This document shows, one piece after another, positions 16,949-25,765 of a stretch of 64,000 nucleotides of DNA (position 1 is the first letter of the stretch; every line of letters starts with the position of its first letter). A program made the translations under genes and the position numbers. Source of the stretch: JBLZUR01 sp048565625 (GTDB lineage: Bacteria > Pseudomonadota > Alphaproteobacteria > Sphingomonadales > Sphingomonadaceae). The stretch spans positions 372,001-436,000 of the forward strand of contig NZ_JBLZUR010000002.1 of the NCBI RefSeq assembly GCF_048565625.1, in the 5' to 3' direction. The notes beneath the pieces are model-generated. The model saw only the letters and a program-made list of their open reading frames with translations, was not told where the DNA came from and searched no databases.

Positions 16949-18427
16949 TCAATTCGGTTTCGCAGCCGCCCCTTCCTGAGCGGTCGGTGGCGCGATGCCG
17001 ACGGTCCGGGTTGCGACGGGCTGCGGATCGTGGCCGTTGTTCCAGTCGAAGAAGGAGCCGCGCATCCGGCGATAGTTGATGGTCGGATCGTAGAGCGGGC
17101 CGCCGTCGATGCCGAGGTCCGCCGCCTGCGCGCGCCCCATCACGGCCAGGAGCGCGAAGCCCGCGACATAGGCGTCACGCTCGGCCGAAACGAGGGTAGT
17201 GCGGGCGTTCAGCAGTTCCTGTTCGGCATTCAGCACGTCGAGGATGTTGCGGCTGCCGACACCCTGTTCGGCGCGCGTGCCTTCCAACGCCAGTGCGTTG
17301 GCGGAGGTGGCGGTCTCCTGCGCCTTGATGACCTCCAGCGAGGCCTGATAGCGCGAGAAGGCAACGCGGGCGTCGTTGACGACCTGCCGCTCGACCTCGG
17401 TCACCCGCTCGATTGCCTGGCTCTTGCGCGCCTTGGCCTGACGGACCTGGGCCGAGGGGCCGCCGCCCTGATAGAGCGGGAGCGTCGCCTGGATGCCGAC
17501 AGTCGCGGTCTTGTCGGTCTGGCTGAGGCCGGAGCCGCCGGCACCGAGCGCACCGCTCGCCAAGGTCCCGCGATAATCGACATAGGTGCCGCTGCCGAAC
17601 GCGCTGATCTTCGGCAGGCGGTAGGAGCGGGCGGTGTCGACGTCGTAGTCGGAGGCGCGATATTGCTGGCGCGCGGCCTCAAGCGTCGGGTTCTGCACCA
17701 CCGCGACGTTCACCGCCTCGTCCGTGTTGGCGGGGAGCGGCGGGATCGCGGGCGGCGGCTGCAGGTCGCGGGGATAGCTGCCGACCAGCCGCATGTAGTT
17801 TTCCCGGCTGACGTCGAGCTGGGCGCGTGCCGCCTCCAGATCCGAACGGGCGAGGGCCAGCCGCGCCTCGGACTGGGCGACGTCGGTGCGGGTGAGGTCG
17901 CCGACCTGGAAGCGATCGTTCGTCGCCTGGAGGTTGCGTTCGAGGACGCGGGTGTTGCCGGCGTTGAGATCGACGATCTGCGTGTCGCGGATCACGTCCA
18001 TATAGGCCGCGACGACGGCGGTGAAGGTGTTCGATTCGACCCCCTGCAGGTCGGCCCGGCCGGCGAGAACCCGCGCCTCCGCCGCGCGGATCGAGTTGCG
18101 GACGAAGCCGCCCTGAAAGAGCGGGATCGTCGCGTTGATCGCAGCATCGCGCGACCGCTTCGGCGCGCTCGGGTTGTTGGTCGATCGCTGGACGAACTCG
18201 CTGATCGTGCCGGTCGCGCCGATATTGGGCAGGCCCTGGGCGCGGGCAATGGCGACGTTCTCGTCCGTGGCGGCAAGGCCGGCGCGCGCACCGGTCAGCG
18301 TCGGATTGGTCCGGTATGCGGCGGCGAGCGCCTCCTGCAGCGTATCGGCCCCGGCCGGCGTCGCCGTCGTCAGCGCCGCCGCCGTCAGCGCCGCCGCTGT
18401 CGTCGCCCCCCAGAACCTCCCCCGCAT
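16949..18427 (-). CDS. tolC: TolC family outer membrane channel
   Basis: 492 residues from ATG 18427, starting MRGRFWGATTAAALTAAALT and a signal peptide ending near PAGA/DTL. LQEALAAAYRTNPTLTGARA is the usual first helix of TolC proteins. Two homologous OEP repeats follow, with characteristic segments FRVTDLTRTDVAQSEARLAL-like (QVGDLTRTDVAQSEARLALA) and RAEQGVGSRNILDVLNAEQE. It forms the outer-membrane exit duct for type I secretion and RND/MFS efflux pumps. Ten bases separate it from pcm upstream, so they are co-transcribed. It could serve the RTX protein at 48832-52674, but no secretion ATPase lies nearby. Confidence 0.92.
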   Translation of the reverse strand: MRGRFWGATTAAALTAAALTTATPAGADTLQEALAAAYRTNPTLTGARAGLAATDENVAIARAQGLPNIGATGTISEFVQRSTNNPSAPKRSRDAAINATIPLFQGGFVRNSIRAAEARVLAGRADLQGVESNTFTAVVAAYMDVIRDTQIVDLNAGNTRVLERNLQATNDRFQVGDLTRTDVAQSEARLALARSDLEAARAQLDVSRENYMRLVGSYPRDLQPPPAIPPLPANTDEAVNVAVVQNPTLEAARQQYRASDYDVDTARSYRLPKISAFGSGTYVDYRGTLASGALGAGGSGLSQTDKTATVGIQATLPLYQGGGPSAQVRQAKARKSQAIERVTEVERQVVNDARVAFSRYQASLEVIKAQETATSANALALEGTRAEQGVGSRNILDVLNAEQELLNARTTLVSAERDAYVAGFALLAVMGRAQAADLGIDGGPLYDPTINYRRMRGSFFDWNNGHDPQPVATRTVGIAPPTAQEGAAAKPN

Positions 18428-18437
18428 GTTCGAACCC

Positions 18438-19082
18438 CTAGAATTTGAAGCTTGGTGGCTCCGCGAAGCCGGGCAGCGGCGCCGCATCGGCATCCGCGAA
18501 GGCGCGCAGGCCGACCGCGCCGCCAGACTTGCGACCGACGGTCAGGCGGGTGACGCCATTGTCGACGATCGCGGCGGCGATGCGGCCGCCGTCCGCGAGT
18601 TGATCGATGATCGCTGCCGGAATCCGCTCGACCGCGCCGTCGATCAGGATGACGTCGTAGGGGGCGCCGGCGGCATGGCCCTCGACGAGAGGGCCGATAA
18701 CGGTCTCGACGCCCGACAGCTCCGCCGTGGCAAGGCCGGCGAGGCTCTCGTCCTCCTCCAGCGCGGTCACCGAGGCGGTCAGCCGGGCGAGAATGGCGGC
18801 GGCGTAACCGCTGCCCGCGCCGATCACCAGCGCGCGATCGGTCGGCCGCGTCTCCAGTTCGACGATCAGGCGCGAGGTCGCCATCGGGGTGTTGAGCGCG
18901 CGCCTGGCGTTGAGCGGTACCGGACGATCGATATAGGCGACGGCGGCGCGATCGGCCGGCACGAAGCGCTCGCGCGGGACGGCGGCGATCGCGGCGATGA
19001 CGCGCGGATCGTTGACCTCGTTGGTGCGCAGCTGGCTGGCCACCATCGCCTGTCGCATCGCGTCGAAATTCTGCTCCGTCAT
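18438..19082 (-). CDS. pcm: Protein-L-isoaspartate O-methyltransferase family protein
   Basis: 214 residues from ATG 19082, starting MTEQNFDAMRQAMVASQLRT. Matches to the family are RERFVPADRAAVAYIDRPVP, ALVIGAGSGYAAAILARL (SAM motif I), VTALEEDESLAGLA (motif II) and YDVILIDGAVERIPAAIIDQ, L. The domain is intact, but the sphingomonad/rhizobial form beside tolC is divergent from classical Pcm, and repair of isoaspartyl residues is assumed rather than shown. It heads the pcm-tolC-popZ block with very short gaps. Confidence 0.87.
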   Translation of the reverse strand: MTEQNFDAMRQAMVASQLRTNEVNDPRVIAAIAAVPRERFVPADRAAVAYIDRPVPLNARRALNTPMATSRLIVELETRPTDRALVIGAGSGYAAAILARLTASVTALEEDESLAGLATAELSGVETVIGPLVEGHAAGAPYDVILIDGAVERIPAAIIDQLADGGRIAAAIVDNGVTRLTVGRKSGGAVGLRAFADADAAPLPGFAEPPSFKF

Positions 19083-19182
19083 AACGGCTCCGTCGCACAA
19101 GTGAGTTAGTAAGGCAATACACCTTGAGGGCGTCGGCGTCGTCTTAGCTTGGAGCGCGTTCGGTTGCCAGCGTGGGCAAGGC

Positions 19183-19680
19183 TCAGGGGGTTTCCCGCAC
19201 CACCGCGTCGAGATAGCGGCCGAGGCGGTCCAGCGTGTCGCGGGACAGGCGGATCGAATCACCGCCCGGGCCGGGAACCTGTTCCAGCACGTTGTCGTCG
19301 ACCAGGATCGCCACCCAGCGCAGCGCGGTGCTGCGCGGCAAATTGGGCATCAGGCGGAGCGCGGAGAGCGAGGGCTCGTCTCCCTCCATCTGGCGGACGT
19401 AGAGTTCGAGCAGGATGTCGTGCGACGGCTCGGCCGCGAGCGGCAGGTCGAAGAACGAGGATCGCAGCCGCCGTGCGGCGAGCAGCGTGCGCGCGACGGA
19501 GAGACGCGCGGCGAGGGCGGCCGCCGCCAGCGGATCGGGAGCCGCATCACCGTCCGAGGGGCCCGCGGGCGCGAACTCCAGATCGCCGTCGCTGGCATAG
19601 AGATGGGCGCGGATGAAGTCGTCGAGCAGGGCCAATGCCTGCGCGACGTCCCCCGGCTCCGCGCCAGGTCGGTCGGCCAC
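19183..19680 (-). CDS. Hypothetical winged-helix-like protein
   Basis: 165 residues with a GTG start at 19680. The N-terminal half is helical and alanine-rich (AAAALAARLSVARTLLAARRLR). The second half, LYVRQMEGDEPSLSALRLMP, then STALRWVAILVDDNVLEQVP and SIRLSRDTLDRLGRYLDAVV, has the pattern of a MarR/IclR-like winged helix: recognition helix with S-T-A-L-R-W followed by a beta wing. It is probably a transcription factor or adaptor found in sphingomonads. No target is evident. It sits 21 bases downstream of the RadC-like gene and 100 bases upstream of pcm on the same strand. Confidence 0.65.
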   Translation of the reverse strand: MADRPGAEPGDVAQALALLDDFIRAHLYASDGDLEFAPAGPSDGDAAPDPLAAAALAARLSVARTLLAARRLRSSFFDLPLAAEPSHDILLELYVRQMEGDEPSLSALRLMPNLPRSTALRWVAILVDDNVLEQVPGPGGDSIRLSRDTLDRLGRYLDAVVRETP

Positions 19681-19701
19681 CCCGCTATCCCCGCCTCTGC
19701 C

Positions 19702-20286
19702 TCAAATCAGCCCCTCCTGGCGGAAGCTCTTCCAGCCCGAGCGCGCGATCAGCAGGTGATCGTGGACGGTGATATCGAGTTCCTGCGCGGCGCGGATGAT
19801 CCGCTGGGTCATCACGACGTCCGACTTGCTGGGCGTGGGATCGCCCGAGGGGTGATTGTGGACGAGGAGGAGGGCGGTGGCACCCACGTCCAGCGCGCGG
19901 CGGATCACCTCGCGCGGGTAGATCGGCGCCTCCCCAATGGTGCCGCGGCCCATCACCTCGTCGCGCAGCAGGCGGTTGCGGCGGTTGAGGAAGAGGACGC
20001 GGAACTGCTCGACCGGCGCATAGGCCATGTCGAAGCGGAGATATTCGATGACGCCCTTGGTCGAGCCGAGGACGGGCTTGCTCAGCATCTCGCGCCGCAG
20101 GCTCTGCAGCATCGCGGCGTGGACGACGCCCAGATAGCGCGACACCGCCGATCCGGGTCCGAGGACGCGGACGCGGGAGATGTCGTCGGCGGCGAGGACG
20201 GCGGCGAGCGAACCGAATTCGCCGATCAGCTGCCGGGCGATCGCCTCGGCACCGTCCTTGTCGATGGGGCGGAGGAGTTCGGTCAG
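19702..20286 (-). CDS. RadC-like JAB/MPN domain protein, N-terminus shortened
   Basis: About 194 residues. The MPN domain is complete: GVIEYLRFDMAYAPVEQFRV, LFLNRRNRLLRDEVMGRGTI, PREVIRRALDVGATALLLVH, then the metal motif HNHPSGDPTPSKSD. Ahead of it are only about 60 residues (ELLRPIDKDGAEAIARQLIG, EFGSLAAVLAADD), equivalent to the second helix-hairpin-helix part of RadC. The usual leading GHR..RLR..F segment is absent from this frame. No ATG/GTG/TTG fits. The earliest usable codon is CTG 20286, whose TGA overlaps the upstream gene's stop as CTGA. It may be translated by coupling or be a truncated remnant. RadC proteins are no longer thought to act mainly in recombination repair. Confidence 0.7.
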   Translation of the reverse strand: MTELLRPIDKDGAEAIARQLIGEFGSLAAVLAADDISRVRVLGPGSAVSRYLGVVHAAMLQSLRREMLSKPVLGSTKGVIEYLRFDMAYAPVEQFRVLFLNRRNRLLRDEVMGRGTIGEAPIYPREVIRRALDVGATALLLVHNHPSGDPTPSKSDVVMTQRIIRAAQELDITVHDHLLIARSGWKSFRQEGLI

Positions 20287-20714
20287 AAGCTCCCGGCACT
20301 GGCGGGAGCCCGGAGCCTCCGCTGATGCCGCACGGTTGCGACGATCAGCAGGACGAGCATCGGGTAGCTCCACAGCGTGATCGCGTTCCAGTACGTCCAC
20401 GCCCGCACCTGCGGCAAAAGCCGACCCAGATTGGCCAAAACCGTCATGGCTTGCATAGCCGTCATCCATAGCGGCCAGTACCTCTCGCTCATCAGGGCCA
20501 CGGCCAGCATGACGGCCAGCAGCCCAATATCGACAAACATGACCCCGAGTTCGAGGCCCGCGTAACGGACGTCCACAGAGCGGAGCAGCAACACCGTCAG
20601 CACCGTACAGACCACATAGCTGATCGCGACCACCCGCTCTGGGATGCCGCCCCTGACGATCGCGTAGCCGCAGCTGGCGATCATCAGGATGACGAAGAAG
20701 AATTGCCTGACCAT
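20283..20714 (-). CDS. Small polytopic membrane protein
   Basis: 143 residues with four hydrophobic segments: QFFFVILMIASCGYAIV, VVAISYVVCTVLTVLLL, LGVMFVDIGLLAVMLAVALM and a C-terminal TLWSYPMLVLLIVATV. Between TM3 and TM4 is SERYWPLWMTAMQAMTVLAN. It ends RHQRRLRAPASAGSF. No annotated function is known to me. The stop overlaps the first possible codon of the RadC-like gene, which has lost its normal N-terminus, so the junction may be a deletion point or a normal coupled pair. Confidence 0.7.
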   Translation of the reverse strand: MVRQFFFVILMIASCGYAIVRGGIPERVVAISYVVCTVLTVLLLRSVDVRYAGLELGVMFVDIGLLAVMLAVALMSERYWPLWMTAMQAMTVLANLGRLLPQVRAWTYWNAITLWSYPMLVLLIVATVRHQRRLRAPASAGSF

Positions 20715-20755
20715 CGTTCACCCGGACCACGCACGAGCGGCGATGGTCAAGGGCT

Positions 20756-21115
20756 TCAGGCGATCCGAAGACGAGCCGGAGCGCCGGCATCCATGGCCGG
20801 AACCATCGGAGACTTCGGGGGCTTGCCCGCATCACCCGTGGCAAGCACGTCCAGGCCCAAGTAGGACCGCACCTCGGCGAGCTGCTCGTGGCTCTCGACG
20901 GTGCGCTCGCGGCCTTCGGTGATGCACGACAGCGCCTTGATGACGTTCTGCAGCGCGTCCTGGCCGACGGCGGCGGCGAGCTTCGCCTTCTGGCGGGCGC
21001 GGATCATCTCGGAACCGAGCGCAAAGCCCTTGATCAGGGCCTCGTCCATCGCGGTCTCGAATTCGCGGAGCGAGGCGGTCACGTCCTTCACGGCTTCCAG
21101 GCGGGTGTTGAGCAT
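20756..21115 (-). CDS. Small conserved hypothetical protein
   Basis: 119 residues from ATG 21115, with a strong ribosome site (GGGAGAAACTC before ATG). The protein is mostly helical: MLNTRLEAVKDVTASLREFE, ALIKGFALGSEMIRARQKAK, ALQNVIKALSCITEGRERTV. The pattern of a short helical protein handling repeated SLREFE/ETAMDEA heptads suggests a coiled coil or phasin-like assembly. No function is known. It lies downstream of the LuxR-type gene on the same strand with a 62-base gap. The tail (KPPKSPMVPAMDAGAPARLR) is low-complexity. Confidence 0.65.
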   Translation of the reverse strand: MLNTRLEAVKDVTASLREFETAMDEALIKGFALGSEMIRARQKAKLAAAVGQDALQNVIKALSCITEGRERTVESHEQLAEVRSYLGLDVLATGDAGKPPKSPMVPAMDAGAPARLRIA

Positions 21116-21177
21116 GAGTTTCTCCCTTCGCGCGGACGGCATCCGCACGTTTCGTCAGTTGGCCATGCAGCAGAACC

Positions 21178-21729
21178 TCAGGAGTTGAGGGCGTCCACGA
21201 CGGGGGTAAGGTTGGCGAGGGCGCCGACCATCATGGCCGTACCCAGCAGCAATCCCACCACGATCGTCCCGATCCAGGCGAGGCGCAGCCACGGCCCGAG
21301 ATCGTTCTTCGCCCTCCCCTGCGTCGGGAAAGGCAGGTCGGGGAGGAAGGACTGGGTCTCCGCGAAGGCGTCGAAGAACGCCTGATCCTCGTGGAGCGCC
21401 TGATCCGTCACCGCCCCGAACCGGCCGTTCCCGTAGTTCGGTTGCGGGACGATGGGTGACAGGTCGGATAGCCGTTCGGCAACCTGCTCCGGACCATGTA
21501 TGGATTGTCCATAGGTGTCCCTACCCTCGTAAAGGGCGAGAATCTGGGCAGCCTCGCGGCTGTCGGCGGCCCCCAGCGCGGTGCGCGCAGCCTTCAGGTG
21601 CATCTCCACGGTCGTAGGGGCGATCCCCAGCTCCCGCGCGATCTCCTTTTGTCGCATATGCTTGTAGACGAGACGCAGGCACTCGCGCTGGCGCTCGCTG
21701 AGGCGGAGGCAGGCGTCAGCGCCGGACAT
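21178..21729 (-). CDS. LuxR-type HTH protein with C-terminal membrane anchor
   Basis: 183 residues. Residues 8-65 form a GerE/LuxR helix-turn-helix: LSERQRECLRLVYKHMRQKE, IARELGIAPTTVEMHLKAAR. The usual N-terminal receiver or ligand domain is missing, so the DNA-binding domain is at the extreme N-terminus. A flexible linker follows, then one strong TM helix (LAWIGTIVVGLLLGTAMMVG) near 150-172. A membrane-tethered regulator that binds DNA from the membrane, or is released by proteolysis, would fit. ATG 21729 is the start. The gene is preceded by 154 bases free of genes. Confidence 0.78.
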   Translation of the reverse strand: MSGADACLRLSERQRECLRLVYKHMRQKEIARELGIAPTTVEMHLKAARTALGAADSREAAQILALYEGRDTYGQSIHGPEQVAERLSDLSPIVPQPNYGNGRFGAVTDQALHEDQAFFDAFAETQSFLPDLPFPTQGRAKNDLGPWLRLAWIGTIVVGLLLGTAMMVGALANLTPVVDALNS

Positions 21730-21883
21730 CGTCCGCTCCGATCCGCGCGCTCAAACCGCCAGCCACCCGCTCGCCTCCGTCCGGATGCGGAGGACGCACC
21801 CGGCCGGAGAATACCGCCAAAGCGGATTCGTTCATAGACCATGTAAACAGTTGTTACGTTTTCCCGCGCCGGAACGGGACAGG

Positions 21884-24328
21884 TCAGCCCCCGCAGCGGT
21901 CCATCGGCACGTTCACGCTTTCGATGCGGATGTCGGAGAGGGTGATGTCGAGGGGTGCGGCGGCCGACAGGATGAACGGGCGGGTGAGGCTGCTCATGTC
22001 CAGCCCCGCCGACGCGAAGCAGCGGAGCGGAACGGCAAGGCTGGTCCAGTCGCCAACTTTCGTGAAGGCGGCGGTGAAGTGGACGTCCGCCGATCGCGCC
22101 GGATTGGCCATGCCGATGACGACCGGAGCCGTGGCCGGGCGATCGACCTTGTACTCGATGACCAGGCTCAGCTCGCCATTGGTCTCCCGCCCGAGATCGA
22201 CGGGTTTGTCGGCGGTGAGGATCAGCTTGCCCGCGCCTGCCCAGGTGAGTCGGCGCGAATCCTCCTGCGCGCGGCGGTCGACGGGGACGATGCGCGCGGC
22301 GCCCTCCGCCGTCATGGTCCAGCCGTCGGGCAGGCGGCCCTTGCCGAAGAAGGTGCCGGTGGCGCCGGTCTCCATGCCGGCCGGGCGGCTCTCGTCCAGC
22401 TTCGGCAGGTGGCGGTCGTCCTGATAGGTCAGGCCGTAGCCATAGGCGAAGAGCGGGTCGTAGCCGGGATCGCGGCGGTTGAGGACGTACTGGTCGGGGC
22501 GCTTCGGCCAGGAGAAGGTGAGCTTGCCGTGGAAGTCGCGGTTCACCGTGCCGTCCACCTTGCGGAACAGCACGTCGGACACCCCGCCCCCCTCGCTGCC
22601 GGGCAGGAAAGCGGCGACGAAAGCGTCACTCGCGTTCAGTTCGGCATTCACCCAGAGCGGGCGGCCGGAGAGGAAGACGGCGACCACCGGGACACCCTTC
22701 GCCTTCAGCCCCGCCATCAGGGCGAGGTCGGCCTTGTCGCCGGGGCTGAACTCCAGGTTCGGCCGGTCGCCCTTGAACTCGGCATAGGGCTCCTCGCCGA
22801 AGACGACGATCGCGGCGTCGGGCTTGTCGGTGAAGGCACCGTCGGGCGCGTAGGTGGCAGTGCCGCCCGCCTTCTCCACCGTCTCGCGGATGCCGGACCA
22901 GATCGATTGGCCGTTGGGGAACGCCTTGTTGTCGACGCCCGTGCCCTGCCAGGTGATCGACCAGCCGCCGGATTGTTGCGCGATGCTGTCCGCCGCCTTG
23001 CCCGCGACGAGGATGCGCGCCTTGGGGCTGAGCGGCAGGGTGCGATTCTCGTTCTTCAGGAGGACGAGGGACTCGGCGACCGCCTGACGCGCGACTGCGC
23101 GGTGCGTGGGGGCGCCGATCAGCTCCATCTTGCCGGCAAGCTGGCGGGAGGAGGGGCGACCCCGGTCGAAGGTGCCGGCGCGCAGCTTGACGCGCAGGAT
23201 GCGGCGAACGGCATCATCGAGGCGGGCGGGGGTGATCTCGCCCGATTTCGCCTGCGCCAGCGTGTTGGCGTAGAGCTGCTTCCAGCCGTCGCCCGAGTAC
23301 ATGAACATGTCGAGGCCGGCGTTGATCGCGGCGGCGCAGCTTTCGTTGGTGCAGCCTTCGACCTGGCCGTGACCGTTCCAGTCGCCGACCACGAAGCCGT
23401 CGAAGCCCATCCGATCCTTGAGCACGCCCGTCAGCAGGCTCCGGTTGCCGTGCATCTTGACGCCGTTCCAGCCGGAGAAGCTGGCCATGACCGACTGGGT
23501 GCCGGCGGCGATCGCTTGCGGATAGCCGCCGAGATGGACGTCGCGCAGCACGGTCTCGGGCACGCGGGTGTCGCCCTGATCGCGTCCGCCGGTGCCGCCA
23601 TCGCCGAGGAAGTGCTTGGTCGTGGCGATGACCCGGGTGGGGGAGAGGAAGTCGCTGGTGCCGACGCGGCCCTGCACGCCCTCGATCATCTTGCCGGCAT
23701 AGGCCTTCTGCACCTCCGGCTCCTCGGAGTAGCTCTCGTAGGTGCGGCCCCATCGGTCATCCTGCACGACAGCGAGGGTGGGGGCGAAGGTCCAGTCAAT
23801 GCCGGCGGCGGCGGTCTCGGCGGCGGTGACCTCGCCGATCCTGCGGATCAGCTCCGGATCATGCGCCGCGCCCAGGCCGATATTGTGCGGGAAGAGGGTC
23901 GCGCCGACGATGTTGTTGTTGCCGTGGACGGCGTCCGTTCCCCAGATGATCGGGATTGCCGGACGGCCGTCGCTGCGCTGCATCGAGGCGTCGTAGAAGG
24001 CGTCGGCGAGCTTCAGCCACTCGATTGGCGGGGCGAGCTCGTCGCCGTTCGGGGCGGAGTTGCCGCCGTTGAGGATCGAGCCGAGCTTGTAGGTCTTCAC
24101 GTCCTCGGGCTTGATGCTGGCGATATCGACCTGGAGGAGCTGGCCGACCTTGTCCTCGATCGACATGGCGGTGAGGAGCCGGTCGATCTTCGCCTCGACC
24201 GCCGGATCGCGCTTGGGCTGCGCGGCAACCTTCGGCCAGAGGTCCGGATGGGCGACCGGCGACAGATCCTGCGCGGCGATCGGGGTGGCGATCAGGGCGG
24301 CGCCCGTGAGCAGATGGGTGAGTTTCAT
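21884..24328 (-). CDS. Glycoside hydrolase family 3, exo-beta-glucanase with C-terminal ExoP-like module
   Basis: 814 residues from ATG 24328. Signal peptide MKLTHLLTGAALIATPIAAQ. The GH3 TIM barrel has KVGQLLQVDIAS, PIIWGTDAVHGNNNI, VIATTKHFLGDGGT and GFVVGDWNGHGQ, where D316 is the expected nucleophile. The alpha/beta sandwich carries VLLKNENRTLPLSPKARILV and FGYGLTY-like AYGYGLTY. A C-terminal beta-sandwich of about 160 residues (SLVIEYKVDRPATAPVVIGM, LSDIRIESVNVP) matches the carbohydrate-binding-like extension of ExoP glucohydrolases. It should release glucose from beta-1,3/1,4-glucans in the periplasm. The ATG overlaps the antiporter stop (TGATG), so it is translated as the last gene of the operon. 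Confidence 0.93.
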   Translation of the reverse strand: MKLTHLLTGAALIATPIAAQDLSPVAHPDLWPKVAAQPKRDPAVEAKIDRLLTAMSIEDKVGQLLQVDIASIKPEDVKTYKLGSILNGGNSAPNGDELAPPIEWLKLADAFYDASMQRSDGRPAIPIIWGTDAVHGNNNIVGATLFPHNIGLGAAHDPELIRRIGEVTAAETAAAGIDWTFAPTLAVVQDDRWGRTYESYSEEPEVQKAYAGKMIEGVQGRVGTSDFLSPTRVIATTKHFLGDGGTGGRDQGDTRVPETVLRDVHLGGYPQAIAAGTQSVMASFSGWNGVKMHGNRSLLTGVLKDRMGFDGFVVGDWNGHGQVEGCTNESCAAAINAGLDMFMYSGDGWKQLYANTLAQAKSGEITPARLDDAVRRILRVKLRAGTFDRGRPSSRQLAGKMELIGAPTHRAVARQAVAESLVLLKNENRTLPLSPKARILVAGKAADSIAQQSGGWSITWQGTGVDNKAFPNGQSIWSGIRETVEKAGGTATYAPDGAFTDKPDAAIVVFGEEPYAEFKGDRPNLEFSPGDKADLALMAGLKAKGVPVVAVFLSGRPLWVNAELNASDAFVAAFLPGSEGGGVSDVLFRKVDGTVNRDFHGKLTFSWPKRPDQYVLNRRDPGYDPLFAYGYGLTYQDDRHLPKLDESRPAGMETGATGTFFGKGRLPDGWTMTAEGAARIVPVDRRAQEDSRRLTWAGAGKLILTADKPVDLGRETNGELSLVIEYKVDRPATAPVVIGMANPARSADVHFTAAFTKVGDWTSLAVPLRCFASAGLDMSSLTRPFILSAAAPLDITLSDIRIESVNVPMDRCGG

Positions 24329-25608
24329 CAGGCCTCGACAGTCTGGAGTTTTGTCCCACGCGGGGCGAGGAGCAGGCGGAGAAGCGGGCCGGTCATCACG
24401 GTGGTGACGACCGCCATGACGACCAGAATGGTGAACATCGGGCGCGGCAGGATGCCGAGATCGTAGCCGACGTTGAGGACGATCAGCTCCATCAGCGCGC
24501 GGGTGTTCATCAGCGTGCCGAGGATCATCGAGTCGCGATGGGCGAAGCCGCTCGCCCGGCCGGCGACGTAGACGGGCACGAGCTTGCCCATGATCGCGGC
24601 GGCGCAGACCACGGCCAGCCAGCCAAACTCGGCCGGGCTGAGCGCGAGGAGGTTGGTGCGCAGGCCGGTGAAGGTGAAGAAGACGGGCAGGAAGAAGACC
24701 ATGACGAAGCGGCCGACCTGATCCGCCCAAGCGCGCGCGAAATCGGCATGGCGGTGGAACAGCAGGCCCGCCGCGAAGCCGCCGAAGATCGCGAAGATGC
24801 CGATGCGGTAGGTGACGATGGCGAGCAGCAGCATCAGGCAGAGCGCGAAGGCCATCAGGTTGGGCGGCAAGCGACCATCGGCGACCGGCCATCTCGCGAG
24901 CAGCCTGTCGATCAGCGGCATGGCGAGGCGGATTCCCACGATGAGGACAGCCAGGCCGGCGAGCTGGCCGAGCGCGTGGCCGCCGGAGAATTGCGCGGCG
25001 GCGAGCGCGGAGATGCTGGCGAGGAGGAGCCAGCCGGCGACGTCGTTGATCGCGGCGGCGGAGATCGCGACGATGCCGGTATCCTGATCGGTCAGCCGGT
25101 ATTCGTTGATGATCCGGCCGAGGATCGGCACGGCGGTAATGGCCAGCGCCACGCCGCAGAACAGGCTGGAGGGCAGGGGTGACGCGCCGGGAACGAAATG
25201 CGCCGCGCCAGCCCAGCCGAGGCCGAAGCCGAGGGCGAAAGGCGCGACCAGCGACGCGGCGGCGACGAGGACGACGGCCTTGCGCAGGCGCGGCTGGGCG
25301 AGGCGACCGAATTCGAAGCCGGAGCCGATCTGGAACATCAGCAGGATGAGGCCGATCTGGCTGAGCACCGATATGACCGGCTGCGCCTCCGCCCCGAAGA
25401 CGGTGGCGGAGAAGCCGGGCAGGAAGTGACCGAGCAGCGAGGGGCCGAGGGCGAGACCGGCGACGATCTCCCCGACAACGCCCGGCTGTCCCATCGCGCG
25501 AAACAGGCTGTGCATCGCGCGGGCGGCGGCGATCATCACAACGATCTGGAGGAGGACCGAGGAGAGCAGGAGTTCGGTCGCGTGGACGGAGGAGGTGGTC
25601 ATTGTCAT
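24328..25608 (-). CDS. CPA2-family cation:proton antiporter
   Basis: 426 residues and about twelve TM segments of the Kef/NapA type: MGQPGVVGEIVAGLALGPSL, LSQIGLILLMFQIGSGFEF, VALAITAVPILGRIINEY, ISAAAINDVAGWLLLASISA (the ND pair of the ion-binding helix) and GTLMNTRALMELIVLNVGYD. It has no C-terminal RCK/TrkA-N domain. It exchanges Na+ or K+ for protons. Its place between a sugar transporter and a glucanase, with a 1-base overlap to the latter, suggests it is expressed with sugar uptake, possibly for ion or pH balance. That link is inference. Confidence 0.87.
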   Translation of the reverse strand: MTMTTSSVHATELLLSSVLLQIVVMIAAARAMHSLFRAMGQPGVVGEIVAGLALGPSLLGHFLPGFSATVFGAEAQPVISVLSQIGLILLMFQIGSGFEFGRLAQPRLRKAVVLVAAASLVAPFALGFGLGWAGAAHFVPGASPLPSSLFCGVALAITAVPILGRIINEYRLTDQDTGIVAISAAAINDVAGWLLLASISALAAAQFSGGHALGQLAGLAVLIVGIRLAMPLIDRLLARWPVADGRLPPNLMAFALCLMLLLAIVTYRIGIFAIFGGFAAGLLFHRHADFARAWADQVGRFVMVFFLPVFFTFTGLRTNLLALSPAEFGWLAVVCAAAIMGKLVPVYVAGRASGFAHRDSMILGTLMNTRALMELIVLNVGYDLGILPRPMFTILVVMAVVTTVMTGPLLRLLLAPRGTKLQTVEA

Positions 25609-25748
25609 CCTCCCCTAGAAGGGGAGGTGGCGCGCCGAAGGCGTGACGGAGGGGTAGCCCCGTTAACCGCGAGGCATTCCTTCTGAAGCGTTGATACCCC
25701 TCCACCACCGGCTGCGCCGGCGGTCCCCCTCCCCCTGCGGGGAAGGAT
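25607..25748. repeat. Paired REP-like palindromes between antiporter and sugar transporter genes
   Basis: The left unit (ATCCTCCCCTAGAAGGGGAGG, 25608-25627 region, plus TGGCGCGCCGAAGGCG, TGACGGAGGGG) and the right unit (CCCCTCCACCACCGGCTGCG, CCGGCGGTCCCCCTCCCC) face each other around about 40 unique bases. It begins at the start codon of the antiporter. It is the same family as the copy within valS. In the transcript it would form strong hairpins inside the operon. Confidence 0.85.
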
Positions 25749-25765
25749 TTGGACTGCGTGCCCCA

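Noticed and set aside
21884..25708. One very long minus-strand open frame through the GH3 gene, the antiporter region and the REP element
   Set aside because: The upstream part is a different frame of the antiporter gene and of the repeat; the GH3 protein starts at ATG 24328 with a signal peptide.
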